Below, piece after piece: positions 1 to 8,462 of a stretch of 28,568 nucleotides of DNA (position 1 is its first letter; each line of letters starts with the position of its first letter). The stretch is taken from positions 1 to 28,568 of the forward strand of contig CAYWJT010000037.1 in NCBI GenBank assembly GCA_964458655.1, read 5' to 3'. Position numbers and translations under genes: made by a program. Origin of the DNA: CAYWJT01 sp964458655 (GTDB taxonomy: Bacteria; Acidobacteriota; Aminicenantia; Aminicenantales; Saccharicenantaceae). The notes under the pieces were generated by a model. That model was not told where the DNA came from and did not search any database. It saw only the letters and a program-made list of their open reading frames with translations.

Positions 1-4
1 CACG

Positions 5-46
5 TGTCCACTTTTGATTTTTAAACTGTCCACTTTTCAACTTTTG
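5..46. repeat. 11-bp direct repeat at window edge, 22-bp period
   Basis: TGTCCACTTTT occurs at 5-15 and again at 27-37, with a partial third copy (CAACTTTTG) at 38-46. The stretch is AT-rich in an otherwise GC-rich window. A period of two helical turns resembles the multiple transposase-binding repeats at the ends of some insertion sequences such as the IS21 family, but no transposase is visible and the element body would lie outside the window. It could equally be a regulator-binding array. Confidence 0.35.
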
Positions 47-123
47 CTAACAGGAGGCATCATTTACCTCTTTCCCCTGACCAGTCATCATCTTTCGCGG
101 TGATTAGAGGGGGGAAAACGGTT

Positions 124-150
124 TTGACAAAGGGCCGGCGGCGATATAAT
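124..150 (+). promoter_or_regulatory. Sigma-70-type promoter for the TPR lipoprotein gene
   Basis: Perfect -35 TTGACA (124-129) and perfect -10 TATAAT (145-150) are separated by 15 bp, slightly short of the usual 17. The predicted transcription start near 157 leaves a leader of about 58 bases before the preferred ATG at 215. Confidence 0.6.
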
Positions 151-214
151 AAGGAAAGCCGTCGCGTCCGGCGCAAGCATGAAAACCCGCGGCCGCGCGA
201 AGAGGAGGATGCAA

Positions 215-3200
215 ATGGGACCTGGCAAAACGAACCGGAGAACCGCGCCAGCCGTGTTGGTACTGGCCGTCCTGGCCCTGGCGGCTTCCGGCTGCCGCCG
301 GGACTTCCTCGGCGGCAAGACGGCGGTCAAGGCCGCCCGCCAATCCGTGCTCACCTACCCTTTTTCAGACCCCGACCCGGTGCCCATATTCGCCCGCGGT
401 TCCATGTGGGGCCGGGGCGAACGGCTCTACCCCTATTTCTTCTTTGACGGCTTCGCGGCCCGAGGCGAAGCCCGGGACTGGACCGTTGTGACCCTGGAAA
501 ACCCCGTCATCAAGGTGGCGGTGCTTCCGGAGGTCGGCGGGAAAGTCTGGGGCGCGACCGATAAGAAGACCGGCCGCGAGTTCCTCTACTGGAACCATGT
601 CCTCAAGTTCCGCCAGATCGCCCTAAGGGGGCCCTGGACGTCGGGAGGCATCGAGTTCAACTTCGGCATAGTCGGACATTCGCCCGCCACGGCCACGCCG
701 GTCGATTATGTCGTCCGGCGCGACCGCGACGGCGGCGGGAGCTGTACGGTCGGCGCCCTCGACCTGCCGTCCCGGACGCGCTGGAGCGTGACCGTCAGAC
801 TGCCCGCTGAGGCCGCCTTTTTCGAGACAAAGGCCGCCTGGCACAATCTGACGCCATACGGCCAGTCCTATTACTACTGGTCCTGCCCGGCGGTCAAGGC
901 CTCGGCCGACCTCAAATACATCTTCCCCGGCAGGTGGTTCATCGGCCACGATTACAGCGTGCCGCTCGAGACCTGGCCGGTCGACGGCCGGGGCCGGGAC
1001 CTCTCCTGGCACCGGAACAACGCCTTCGGCGGCTCCAAGAGCTACTTCACCGTGGGCGACCTCGCGGACTTCTACGGCGCCTGGTACGAGAACGACGACG
1101 CCGGCTTCGGCCACTGGGCCCGCTACGACGAAATGCCCGGCCGCAAGATCTGGATTTGGGACCTGTCCAGGGCCGGAGAGATCTGGGTGGACCTGCTCAC
1201 CGACAGCGACGGCCAGTATTCGGAACCGCAGGCCGGCCGCCTGCTCAACCAGTCCGACCACGGCGAATTCCCGCCCGGCGCCTCGGACGCCTGGCGCGAG
1301 CTCTGGTTCCCCTACAGCGACATCGGGCCGATGGTCGCGGCCTCTCCGCACGCCGTCCTAGGGGCCAAGAAAGCGGACGACGACATCGTCCTGGGAGTCC
1401 ACGCTCTGCAGGCTCTGGAAGAGGACTTGGACGTCCTGACCGAGGGCGAAAAGGTATTCAGTGCCAGGTTGAGCCTGCGGCCGGGCGAGTCCTGGAAGCG
1501 GGCGGTCGAACTGCCCGGCGGAGCCCAAACGTCCTTCGAGGTCCGAGTCGGCACGAAGCTCCGTTACATCTCCGACCCGTCGGCCGACGACCTGGGCCGG
1601 CCCTTCAGGTTCCGCGAGAACCGCGGCGGCTCGGCCCAGCAATTGTACATGGACGCGAACCGTCTGGAGCGGGAAAGGAGCTACCGGGAAGCGCTTGAAA
1701 AATACCTGCAGTGCCTGGCCCAGGAGCCTGAACACGTCGGTGCCCTCGCCCGGGTCGCCCAGCTTTTCACGAGAAGGGGCGAGCCGGAGAAGGCGATCCA
1801 CTACGCCGGACGGGCCCTGGAAGCTTCTATGTACGACCCCGACGCGAACTACGCTTACGGCCTGGCGGCGCTCGGGCTCGGCCGTCTAAACGACGCCGAG
1901 GAAGCCCTGGGCTGGGCGGCCCGCTCGCCGTTCTATGGCTCGGTCGCCCTGTCCCGCATGGCGGAAATTGCCATAATAAAAAAGGATATCGCGAGGGCTT
2001 TGGAGTACGCCCGCAAGGCCTGTTCAGCCGGCCCGTCGAACGCGGCCGCGGGCGAGGTCCTGGCCGTCGCCTGCAGGCTGGCCGGACGGAAAAAAGAGGC
2101 CCGCGACCTTCTCGACAAGATGCTCGAGAGCGACCCCCTCGACCATCTCGCCCGCTTCGAACTCTGCCTGCTCAGCCGGAAGCCGCGGGACCTCGAGGCC
2201 TTCCGCTCGCTCATCCGCGGCGAGCTCCCGCACGAGACTTACCTCGAGATCGCGGCCTTCTACGCCCGGTTGGGCCTGGTCGAGGAAGCCGTTGCCGTGC
2301 TCGAGAACGGCCCGGAGCACCCGACCGTCCTCTACTGGCTGGCCTACCTGCTGCGCGACCGCGACCGGGCCAGGAGCGGAGCGCTCCTCGATAAGGCCTC
2401 GGCGGCCTCGCCTTACTTCGTCTTCCCCCACAGGGAAGAGAGCATTCCGGTCTTCAACTGGGCCGCCCGGATGAAGCCGGAGGACTGGAAGCCGCGCTAT
2501 TACCTGGGCCTGATCTACTGGGCGAAAGGCCGGCTGGACGAGGCCAAGGCCGAGCTCGTTTCGTGTGAGAGCGCCGATTTCTGGCCCCTCTACATCAGCA
2601 GGGCGCTGCTCCTCGAGCGGACCAACCTTGAAGGAGCCGAGACGGACCTGCGCCGGGCGGTCGAGGTCGGGCCGCGCAGCTGGAGGACGCGTCACGCCCT
2701 GACGGCTTTCTATCTGCGCACCGGTCAAACCGACCTTGCGCTGCAAGCCGCGGAAGACGGGGTCGCGGCCGTCCCTGAACAGGGGCCGCTGCGGGTGGAC
2801 CTCATCAAGGCCTTGATCGCCCGCGGCAGGCACGAAGAGGCGGCCGCGGCCATAGACACGCTTGAGGTCCTGCCCTACGAAGGCGCCACCGAGGTCCACG
2901 GCCTTTACGTCAGCGCCCATACCGGCCTCGCGCTGAAGAACATGCTCGAAGGAAAATGGCAGGCCGCCCTGGGCTGCTTCGAAAAGGCCAGGCAATATCC
3001 GGAGAGACTCGGGACCGGCCGGCCTTTCGAACCCGACCAAAGGCTCCAGGACTATCTTTCCGCCGTCTGCCTCGCGCGTCTCGGGGACATAGCCGGCGCT
3101 GACCGTCTCAGGCAGGCGGTCCTGGATTATACGATCGAGCACCTGGCCGAACGGAACCCGCACGATTACATCGGCCGCCTGGCCCTGGAGAGATCCGGCC

Positions 3201-3283
3201 GCGTCGGCGAAGCGCGGGCGCTCGCTTCAGCCCCGCCTCCCCCTGGCGAAGTCCTCGAAGTCCTGAGAAAGTTCGACCGCTGA
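215..3283 (+). CDS. DUF5107-type domain plus TPR lipoprotein
   Basis: Large predicted lipoprotein of 1022 residues. Residues 1-27 form a signal peptide with a basic start, a hydrophobic core and a lipobox-like AASGC (Cys27), so the mature protein is probably membrane-anchored outside the cytoplasm. Residues about 45-430 are rich in Trp and Tyr and resemble the DUF5107 domain, whose fold is thought to be galactose-mutarotase-like. From about 470 to the end come repeated helical pairs typical of TPRs (patterns such as A..YA.GLAALG.G..DAEEAL). I chose ATG 215 because AGGAGG at 203-208 lies 6 bases upstream; the in-frame ATGs at 179 and 209 lie before or directly against that site. DUF5107-TPR proteins are often found near sugar metabolism genes, which fits the nearby xylulokinase. 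A carbohydrate-binding or processing role is inference; no catalytic residue can be assigned. Confidence 0.8.
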   Translation: MGPGKTNRRTAPAVLVLAVLALAASGCRRDFLGGKTAVKAARQSVLTYPFSDPDPVPIFARGSMWGRGERLYPYFFFDGFAARGEARDWTVVTLENPVIKVAVLPEVGGKVWGATDKKTGREFLYWNHVLKFRQIALRGPWTSGGIEFNFGIVGHSPATATPVDYVVRRDRDGGGSCTVGALDLPSRTRWSVTVRLPAEAAFFETKAAWHNLTPYGQSYYYWSCPAVKASADLKYIFPGRWFIGHDYSVPLETWPVDGRGRDLSWHRNNAFGGSKSYFTVGDLADFYGAWYENDDAGFGHWARYDEMPGRKIWIWDLSRAGEIWVDLLTDSDGQYSEPQAGRLLNQSDHGEFPPGASDAWRELWFPYSDIGPMVAASPHAVLGAKKADDDIVLGVHALQALEEDLDVLTEGEKVFSARLSLRPGESWKRAVELPGGAQTSFEVRVGTKLRYISDPSADDLGRPFRFRENRGGSAQQLYMDANRLERERSYREALEKYLQCLAQEPEHVGALARVAQLFTRRGEPEKAIHYAGRALEASMYDPDANYAYGLAALGLGRLNDAEEALGWAARSPFYGSVALSRMAEIAIIKKDIARALEYARKACSAGPSNAAAGEVLAVACRLAGRKKEARDLLDKMLESDPLDHLARFELCLLSRKPRDLEAFRSLIRGELPHETYLEIAAFYARLGLVEEAVAVLENGPEHPTVLYWLAYLLRDRDRARSGALLDKASAASPYFVFPHREESIPVFNWAARMKPEDWKPRYYLGLIYWAKGRLDEAKAELVSCESADFWPLYISRALLLERTNLEGAETDLRRAVEVGPRSWRTRHALTAFYLRTGQTDLALQAAEDGVAAVPEQGPLRVDLIKALIARGRHEEAAAAIDTLEVLPYEGATEVHGLYVSAHTGLALKNMLEGKWQAALGCFEKARQYPERLGTGRPFEPDQRLQDYLSAVCLARLGDIAGADRLRQAVLDYTIEHLAERNPHDYIGRLALERSGRVGEARALASAPPPPGEVLEVLRKFDR

Positions 3284-3295
3284 CGGTTTCCGTCA
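3281..3295. terminator. Perfect short palindrome joining two convergent stop codons
   Basis: TGACGG-TTT-CCGTCA is a perfect 6-bp stem with a 3-base loop. Its outer bases are the TGA stop of the plus-strand TPR gene (3281-3283) and the stop of the minus-strand peptidase gene (3293-3295). No T-run follows on either strand, so intrinsic termination is not proven. Confidence 0.3.
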
Positions 3296-4990
3296 CCAGG
3301 CCTTGTAAGGCACGAGGCGCATTTCCGCCGGCTTGTCCAACCGGTAGAAGGCGAAGACGTCTCCGGCTTCGGGGACGAGGCGGTATTTCCAGTACCTGAT
3401 GAGCCCGTAGTCGGATTGCGGTTCGAGCAGCACCGGGATGAGGTTGGCCGCAGGCTGGGCGCAAGCGACGTAGAAGTCTCCGCGCTTGGCGACAAGCCGG
3501 GTCGAGAAGCGCTCCACCTCGAGCTTCTGCGGCGCCAGATAATCGGCCGAGGATGGAACGACTTCGAGCGCCCTGTAGGCTTCGACCTCGAGTTCCTGGT
3601 CGCGGCCGAAGGTCATGACCTCGACCCCCAGGTTGAGCAGGGTCTCGACGACGTCGAGGTGCCTGCCGGGGATGATATAGCCGACGGGACGGCCTACGCT
3701 CAGCCGGGACTCGACCTCCGGGAACCAGTTCTTGACGACGGCCGTGACGACCTTCCTCCGCGTCGGTTCCGGGTAAGGCGCTATGTCCGAAAGGAACAGC
3801 GGCTCGCCGGCCTTCTTATCGACCTTGAGGACACCCCTCACGGGCGAGGTTTCGGTCGTATCGAACTGCTTCAACACGAGCTCCGGCCGGTCCGGGTCCC
3901 TTACGTAGCGCATTTTCAGGTGCACGAGGTCGCTCGGGTCCCGGCGCTCGGCCCTTGCCGTCAAAGAACTCCTCAGCCCCCGGACAAGCTCCTTGACCTC
4001 TTCGGCATGGCCGGCGACCGATTCCAAGAAGGCCCTGAGGCCGGCGTACTGCCAGCGGGTCCTGTCGCGGAGGGTCGCGATGTCATGGCGAGAAGCCCCT
4101 TCCTGTATGAAAGAGAGGGTCTCGAAGATACCCAGGCTGTTGCGGCCGTCGTTCAGGTCCGTCGTCGAGTAGCGCATCATCATTTCGCGGCCGGGCTGAC
4201 GTCCGGGCACGGCGGCGCCGCTCGAGGTGTCCAGGCCGAGTTCCTCGCTGACCAGGTACTCGTGGAAGGCGAAGTTGCGGCGCGACAGGCTCTTTTCCAC
4301 CTCGGCCAGGACGACTCGGCGGGAATAGTCCTGCAGGCTGCGGCTTATGTTCAGGTTGGAAACGCAGCCTATCGATACGCGGTAATAATCGTCGCCCTTC
4401 TCGTGCACGTCGATGGTCGCTTCCGGCATCCACTCCCGGAAGACGCGATGGATGGCCTTGACCCCTTCGCTTTCGAGCTTGACGTGGTCGCGGTTCATGT
4501 CCAGTTCGAGCTCGTTCGTCCTCGTGTCGAAGAAATTGCCGTAGGGGTTGGTCTGGGGCATGACCAGCAGGTTGAGTTTCTTCAGCAGGTGCCGGAGCTC
4601 GCCCGAAGCGGCTTCCGCTATGACCTGCAGGGCCGCTTCCTTGGCCGACTGCTCGTTGCCGTGCTGGGACGCCGTGACCAGGACCGTCGGCTTGCCGCGG
4701 TCCAAACCGGCCGGTTCCGCGGCGCCGGTCTCCGTGAGGATGACGAGAAATATGTCCCTGGCCCCGTAATCCGAAGCGGGCAGGCTGCGGCCGACCGTCC
4801 GGACCTTGAGCGTTCCGCAGGCGGCCGCGGCCCGGCTCAGGAAGTCCGCGATGTCCTCATTCTGGGTGTACCGGGTGTATGCCGCCTCTTCGGCGGGTGT
4901 CTTCAGCTTTTGCGTCTGCCCGGCCGCGGACAGGACCGCGCCCGAAGCCAGCAAGACCGAAACGACGATGACCGTGAAGCTCTTCCTCAT
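3293..4990 (-). CDS. Secreted M14-family zinc carboxypeptidase
   Basis: Predicted exported metallocarboxypeptidase of 565 residues. A signal peptide (about 1-24, MRKSFTVIVVSVLLASG then an Ala/Ser-rich cleavage region) is followed by an M14 catalytic domain. Visible ligands are HGNE (His110, Glu113) and the third zinc ligand His196 in TIDVHEKG. NRD (Asn166-Arg167) matches the substrate-carboxylate-binding motif, and a Glu in the later GIFETLSF segment fits the general-base position. The C-terminal ~200 residues are an accessory region I do not recognise. ATG 4990 is preferred over the in-frame ATG at 5002 because GGAGG (complement of 4996-5000) lies between them, 5 bases before 4990. It likely trims peptides in the periplasm or outside the cell; substrate is unknown. 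It has its own promoter, divergent from xylulokinase. Confidence 0.85.
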   Translation of the reverse strand: MRKSFTVIVVSVLLASGAVLSAAGQTQKLKTPAEEAAYTRYTQNEDIADFLSRAAAACGTLKVRTVGRSLPASDYGARDIFLVILTETGAAEPAGLDRGKPTVLVTASQHGNEQSAKEAALQVIAEAASGELRHLLKKLNLLVMPQTNPYGNFFDTRTNELELDMNRDHVKLESEGVKAIHRVFREWMPEATIDVHEKGDDYYRVSIGCVSNLNISRSLQDYSRRVVLAEVEKSLSRRNFAFHEYLVSEELGLDTSSGAAVPGRQPGREMMMRYSTTDLNDGRNSLGIFETLSFIQEGASRHDIATLRDRTRWQYAGLRAFLESVAGHAEEVKELVRGLRSSLTARAERRDPSDLVHLKMRYVRDPDRPELVLKQFDTTETSPVRGVLKVDKKAGEPLFLSDIAPYPEPTRRKVVTAVVKNWFPEVESRLSVGRPVGYIIPGRHLDVVETLLNLGVEVMTFGRDQELEVEAYRALEVVPSSADYLAPQKLEVERFSTRLVAKRGDFYVACAQPAANLIPVLLEPQSDYGLIRYWKYRLVPEAGDVFAFYRLDKPAEMRLVPYKAW

Positions 4991-5042
4991 CTTGACCTCC
5001 ATTCATGTCAATCGGATACGACGGTTCCTTCCGGGAATTCGA

Positions 5043-5072
5043 ATATTAGTGCCTCAAGGACACGGCTGTCAA
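5043..5072 (-). promoter_or_regulatory. Promoter for the M14 carboxypeptidase gene
   Basis: On the minus strand, -35 TTGACA (complement of 5067-5072) and -10 TAATAT (complement of 5043-5048) are separated by 18 bp. It lies back to back with the xylulokinase promoter. Confidence 0.55.
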
Positions 5073-5098
5073 TCAATCCAGCCGATGACCGGCACTTG

Positions 5099-5128
5099 TT
5101 GACACCGCTTCCGGCGCTCCCCTAAAAT
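5099..5128 (+). promoter_or_regulatory. Promoter for xylulokinase
   Basis: -35 TTGACA (5099-5104) and -10 TAAAAT (5123-5128) are separated by 18 bp. The -10 overlaps the upstream in-frame ATG at 5127, which rules that codon out as the start and supports ATG 5157. Confidence 0.6.
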
Positions 5129-5156
5129 GGGCTGGCTTTCGAGCGGGAGGCTGCCC

Positions 5157-6656
5157 ATGTACGCTGTCGGCATCGATTCAGGGACGCAGGGCGTCAAGGT
5201 CCTGGTGGTCGACATCGACAGCGGCCGAGTGGCCGCCAGAGGTCGGGCGCCGCATGAAATGGTCCCCGGCCTGCCGCCTGGGGCCAGCGAGCAAGAGCCC
5301 GAAGTCTGGGTCACGGCCATGGAAAACGCCCTGTCCTCGGCCCTCAGGTCCGGCCGCATATCGCCCGGCAAAGTGGCCTGCCTGGGCGTTTCCGGCCAAC
5401 AGCACGGCTTCGTGGCCCTCGACGCCGCCGGCCGGCCCATCCGTCCGGCCAAGCTCTGGAACGACACTTCCACGGTGGAAGAAACCGAGGCCATACTGTC
5501 CGCTCTCGGCGGCCGGCGGGCCTGCATCAGGAAGACCGGCATAAGCCTGGCGGTGGGCTTCACGGCCTCCAAGGTCCTTTGGCTCAAGAGGCACGAGCCC
5601 CGCAATTACAGGAAACTGCGGACCGTTCTCCTCCCCCACAACTATCTCAATTACCATCTGACAGGCCGCCTGCACATGGAGTACGGCGACGCCTCCGGGA
5701 CCGGCCTGATGGATATCCGACGGCTGCGCTGGTCGGAAGAAGCCGTGCGCGCCGTCGACCCCGACCTCGGGGACAAACTGCCGACGCTCAGCCATCCCCG
5801 GGAGCCGGTCGGCTTCGTCAGGCGGGCCGTCGCGGATAGGTTCGGTTTCGGCCGAGTGCTGGTTTCGGCCGGCGGCGGCGACAACATGATGGGCGCCGTC
5901 GGCACCGGCAACGTCGCTCCCGGCGTTTGCACCCTCAGCCTGGGAACCTCGGGCACGATCTATTCCTATTCCCAGCGGCCTTTCGTCGACCCGGCCGGCG
6001 AGATCGCGGCCTTCTGCGACAGCACCGGCGGCTGGCTGCCGCTGCTCTGCACCATGAACGTGACCAACGCGACCGAGCTCCTCAAGTCCCTGCTGCGGCT
6101 AGACAACGCCGGCCTGGAAAGGGCGGCCCGGCGGGCGGAACCGGGCTCCGGCAAGCTGGTTTTCCTGCCGTTCGTCGACGGCGAGAGGGTGCCGGTCATA
6201 CCGCTGGCCAGCGCCGTCTTCTTCGGGCTCGACCGGGCCAATTTCAAGCGGGAGAACCTGGCGCGCTCCGTCCTGGAAGGCGCCGTTCTCAACCTCGGCT
6301 ACGGCCTGGCCCGCATGAAAAGCCTGGGGCTCGAGCCGTCCGAAATGCGGGCCACGGGCGGCGGGGCGAAGAACTGGCTCTGGCTGGAGATCGCCGCCTC
6401 GGCCTTCGAGGTCCCGGTCTCCACTTTGAAAGAGAACGAGGCCGCCGCCTATGGAGCGGCTTTACAGGCAGCCTGGTGCCTGTTCAACCACAGGGGCGAG
6501 AACGTATCGCTGAAAGAGCTGACTTCCGAGCGCGTGGCCAAGGAACGCACTTTCCAGCCGGACAAGAAACTCGCCGGTGTCTACAGGGAACTCCAGGGAC
6601 TGTTCAACGAGCTCTGGAAAAGGCTCCTGCCCGTGTTCGAAGCCCGGCGGCGTTGA
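5157..6656 (+). CDS. xylB: Xylulokinase (FGGY carbohydrate kinase)
   Basis: Cytoplasmic sugar kinase of 499 residues that phosphorylates D-xylulose to xylulose 5-phosphate for the pentose phosphate pathway. The N-terminal actin-like lobe starts with GIDSGTQGVKVLVVD (phosphate-binding loop). GVSGQQHGFVALD and KLWNDT match xylulokinase substrate-site motifs, followed by DASGTGLMD. The C-terminal lobe contains GGGDNMMGAVGTG, LSLGTSGT, the ATP-binding ATGGGAKNWLW and ENEAAAYGAALQA. Length is normal for XylB. GGGAGG at 5145-5150 sits 6 bases before ATG 5157. No xylose isomerase is visible in the window, so the sugar could be another ketopentose or ketose of the FGGY family. Confidence 0.9.
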   Translation: MYAVGIDSGTQGVKVLVVDIDSGRVAARGRAPHEMVPGLPPGASEQEPEVWVTAMENALSSALRSGRISPGKVACLGVSGQQHGFVALDAAGRPIRPAKLWNDTSTVEETEAILSALGGRRACIRKTGISLAVGFTASKVLWLKRHEPRNYRKLRTVLLPHNYLNYHLTGRLHMEYGDASGTGLMDIRRLRWSEEAVRAVDPDLGDKLPTLSHPREPVGFVRRAVADRFGFGRVLVSAGGGDNMMGAVGTGNVAPGVCTLSLGTSGTIYSYSQRPFVDPAGEIAAFCDSTGGWLPLLCTMNVTNATELLKSLLRLDNAGLERAARRAEPGSGKLVFLPFVDGERVPVIPLASAVFFGLDRANFKRENLARSVLEGAVLNLGYGLARMKSLGLEPSEMRATGGGAKNWLWLEIAASAFEVPVSTLKENEAAAYGAALQAAWCLFNHRGENVSLKELTSERVAKERTFQPDKKLAGVYRELQGLFNELWKRLLPVFEARRR

Positions 6657-6786
6657 GCCTGCCGTCCCTGAGCTCCTGTGCGGGCGAAGTGAACGCCGAG
6701 CGCCGTTTCACCGGATCCCGACCCTTTTTCCGGGCCGAATCCCGCCTCTGCCCGGACCCTGCTCCGGTCTGTCCGATGGATAGACA

Positions 6787-8349
6787 TCAATGCCGGTGCA
6801 GGTCGCGGTGCATGACGCGGCGCAGGAACTTCAGACGCTGGTCCTCCGGCATGGTCGAGATCCTTTGCTGCAGGGCCTCGTCGTCCTCGGCCTGGAGCAG
6901 GCCGGCCATGTACTCGATGACGCTCGGGGGGAAGATCCCGTCCCGCTCGTAAAGGTCCCGTTTCTTCAACAGCAGGCGGCCCGAGGCGGCGCAGCTTGAG
7001 GGCAGCACCGGCAGTTGGGCCAGGAGTTTCTTGTCCTGGAAGATGTTGCCCTTGACGTAGAGCTTCTCGGCCAGCTCCAGGGCGTCCCTGCCCTCATCCC
7101 GGCCGCCGCCGAAGGCCCAGCAGGCGGCCGCGGTGATGCCGGCAAGGATGAGGTGGATGAGCGCGCTGCCGTCCGGGCTCCTCAATTCGACCGTCTGGCG
7201 GCACCGGCCGCCGGACTCGAGCCTCTCTTTCTCCCGAGGATTGACGCGGCAGGCCAGGTCGGCGAGCCCGGTCCAGCCGAGCGGGACCCGGATAAGGACG
7301 CTGCGGTTCAGGTCGCTCCAGCAGACCCGGGTCGGCGCCTCCTGGTTGGGCACGAGCCGCAGATAGGACGAAGCCATCGTGTTGCCGAAGGCCGTCAGCG
7401 ATTCGGCGTACTCGCAGAGCCCGCCGATCAGCCGCCTGGCCTCGAGGCTGAGCCCGCCGGCTGCGTCGGTCATGACGCTCCGACCTTCGCTGAGCAGTTC
7501 CAGATGGAAATGCAGGCCGTTCCCGGCGACGCCTTCCTCGAGCTTGGGTGCGAAGGTGGCCACGAGGCCGTTGCGGAAGGCGATGTTCCTGATGACCCAG
7601 CGGCTGAGGACCAGGTCGTCCGCCATCTCCTCCACCGGCCGCGGCAGGAACTCGAGCTCCATCTGCTCGGCCCGGCGGCCGTTTATCTCCTCCAGGTCGC
7701 TCGTCACCCTGTCGATGAAGCCGACCTCGCTGTGACCGTACTTGACGGCGCCCGTCAGCCGGCTGATGACGCTGAGCATCTGGTCCAGGACCGGGCCGGT
7801 CTTGATGAACGGCATGGCGTCGTGGTAGCCGCGCTGGTGGCGGCCCGGGAAAGAGGCGTCGACGGGCTGGGAAAGCAGGAAGAACTCCAGCTCGCCCAGA
7901 GCCCTGAGCTCCAGGCCGCTTCTCTCCTTGAATGACCCCGCCGCCCTGATGAGGATGTTGTCGAGCGCGAAGGCGACCGGCTCCCCTGTCCGAGTCAGGT
8001 AGCGGCAGATGAAATCGAGGCTGAGGGGGTCGAACGGGTTGATGAAGGCCGTGCGGTACTCCGGCACGACATAGACGTCGGACAGCCCCATGTCGACCAT
8101 GCCCTTGAAGAGCGAGGAGCCGTCGGCCCGCTCGCCCATGGCCAGGACCTCGTCGGCCTGGGCCCGGCTGAGCACAGGCAGCTTCAGCTCCTTGAGCTTC
8201 CCGTCCAGGGCGGTGTAATGGAAGGTGATGCGCTCGATGCCCCGGCTCTCGATCACTTTGAGCAGGTCGGCCCTGGTGAACTCGTCACGGGGCTTGTCCA
8301 GAAGTTCGGCCAACTGGTTGGAAAGTCCGAAGGGGGCGGTCTCTTTCAT
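6787..8349 (-). CDS. Glutamine synthetase family protein
   Basis: Protein of 520 residues with the glutamine synthetase architecture: an N-terminal beta-grasp-like segment (about 25-125; FHYTALDGKLKELKLPV resembles the FTD..G.lK motif) and a catalytic domain. Recognisable parts are GELEFFLL (Glu153/Glu155, metal ligands), AEQMELEF, TFAPK, GNGLHFHLEL (His280/His282), the ATP/substrate-binding NQEAPTRVCWSDLNRSVLIRVP region, and VELRSPD (Glu388/Arg390). It is longer and more divergent than typical GlnA (about 440-470 residues), so the ammonia acceptor might be glutamate, a polyamine or another amine. A CCTCC complement at 8362-8366 gives GGAGG 12 bases before the ATG, which is long spacing. It stands alone between convergent xylulokinase and the upstream muramidase gene on the same strand. 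I see no convincing terminator in 6657-6786. Confidence 0.8.
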   Translation of the reverse strand: MKETAPFGLSNQLAELLDKPRDEFTRADLLKVIESRGIERITFHYTALDGKLKELKLPVLSRAQADEVLAMGERADGSSLFKGMVDMGLSDVYVVPEYRTAFINPFDPLSLDFICRYLTRTGEPVAFALDNILIRAAGSFKERSGLELRALGELEFFLLSQPVDASFPGRHQRGYHDAMPFIKTGPVLDQMLSVISRLTGAVKYGHSEVGFIDRVTSDLEEINGRRAEQMELEFLPRPVEEMADDLVLSRWVIRNIAFRNGLVATFAPKLEEGVAGNGLHFHLELLSEGRSVMTDAAGGLSLEARRLIGGLCEYAESLTAFGNTMASSYLRLVPNQEAPTRVCWSDLNRSVLIRVPLGWTGLADLACRVNPREKERLESGGRCRQTVELRSPDGSALIHLILAGITAAACWAFGGGRDEGRDALELAEKLYVKGNIFQDKKLLAQLPVLPSSCAASGRLLLKKRDLYERDGIFPPSVIEYMAGLLQAEDDEALQQRISTMPEDQRLKFLRRVMHRDLHRH

Positions 8350-8412
8350 GTCGGTTGCCAGCCTCCTGCTCTTTTATCGCCGAAGGTCTCCCCTCAGGGG
8401 GAAAGGAACGAT

Positions 8413-8418
8413 TTTATA
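8413..8418 (-). promoter_or_regulatory. Possible -10 element for the GS-family gene
   Basis: TATAAA on the minus strand within the only AT-rich patch of the 113-bp gap. No clear -35 lies at 16-18 bp; the closest is TTGCTT at 15 bp. The gap also carries an imperfect palindrome at 8431-8451. Confidence 0.25.
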
Positions 8419-8462
8419 ACCTTTAGGCGGGGCAAGCAAGCGCTGCCTGCCGGCATACACCG

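Noticed and set aside
2024..3163. 379-codon minus-strand frame inside the TPR gene
   Set aside because: The TPR repeats on the plus strand explain the sequence; no ribosome site or motif supports the antisense frame.
3416..5125. 569-codon open frame antisense to the carboxypeptidase
   Set aside because: It mirrors the M14 gene exactly, has no recognisable motif and shows the Arg/Gly/Pro-rich composition of GC-rich shadow frames; the opposite strand has signal peptide, zinc ligands and ribosome site.
5127..5156. Upstream start of xylulokinase
   Set aside because: ATG 5127 overlaps the -10 hexamer; GGGAGG is correctly spaced from ATG 5157.
6657..6786. Inverted repeat CCGGGC/GCCCGG as terminator between xylulokinase and the GS-family gene
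   Set aside because: The T-run lies on the wrong side of the stem for the plus-strand gene, and A residues follow it on the minus strand.
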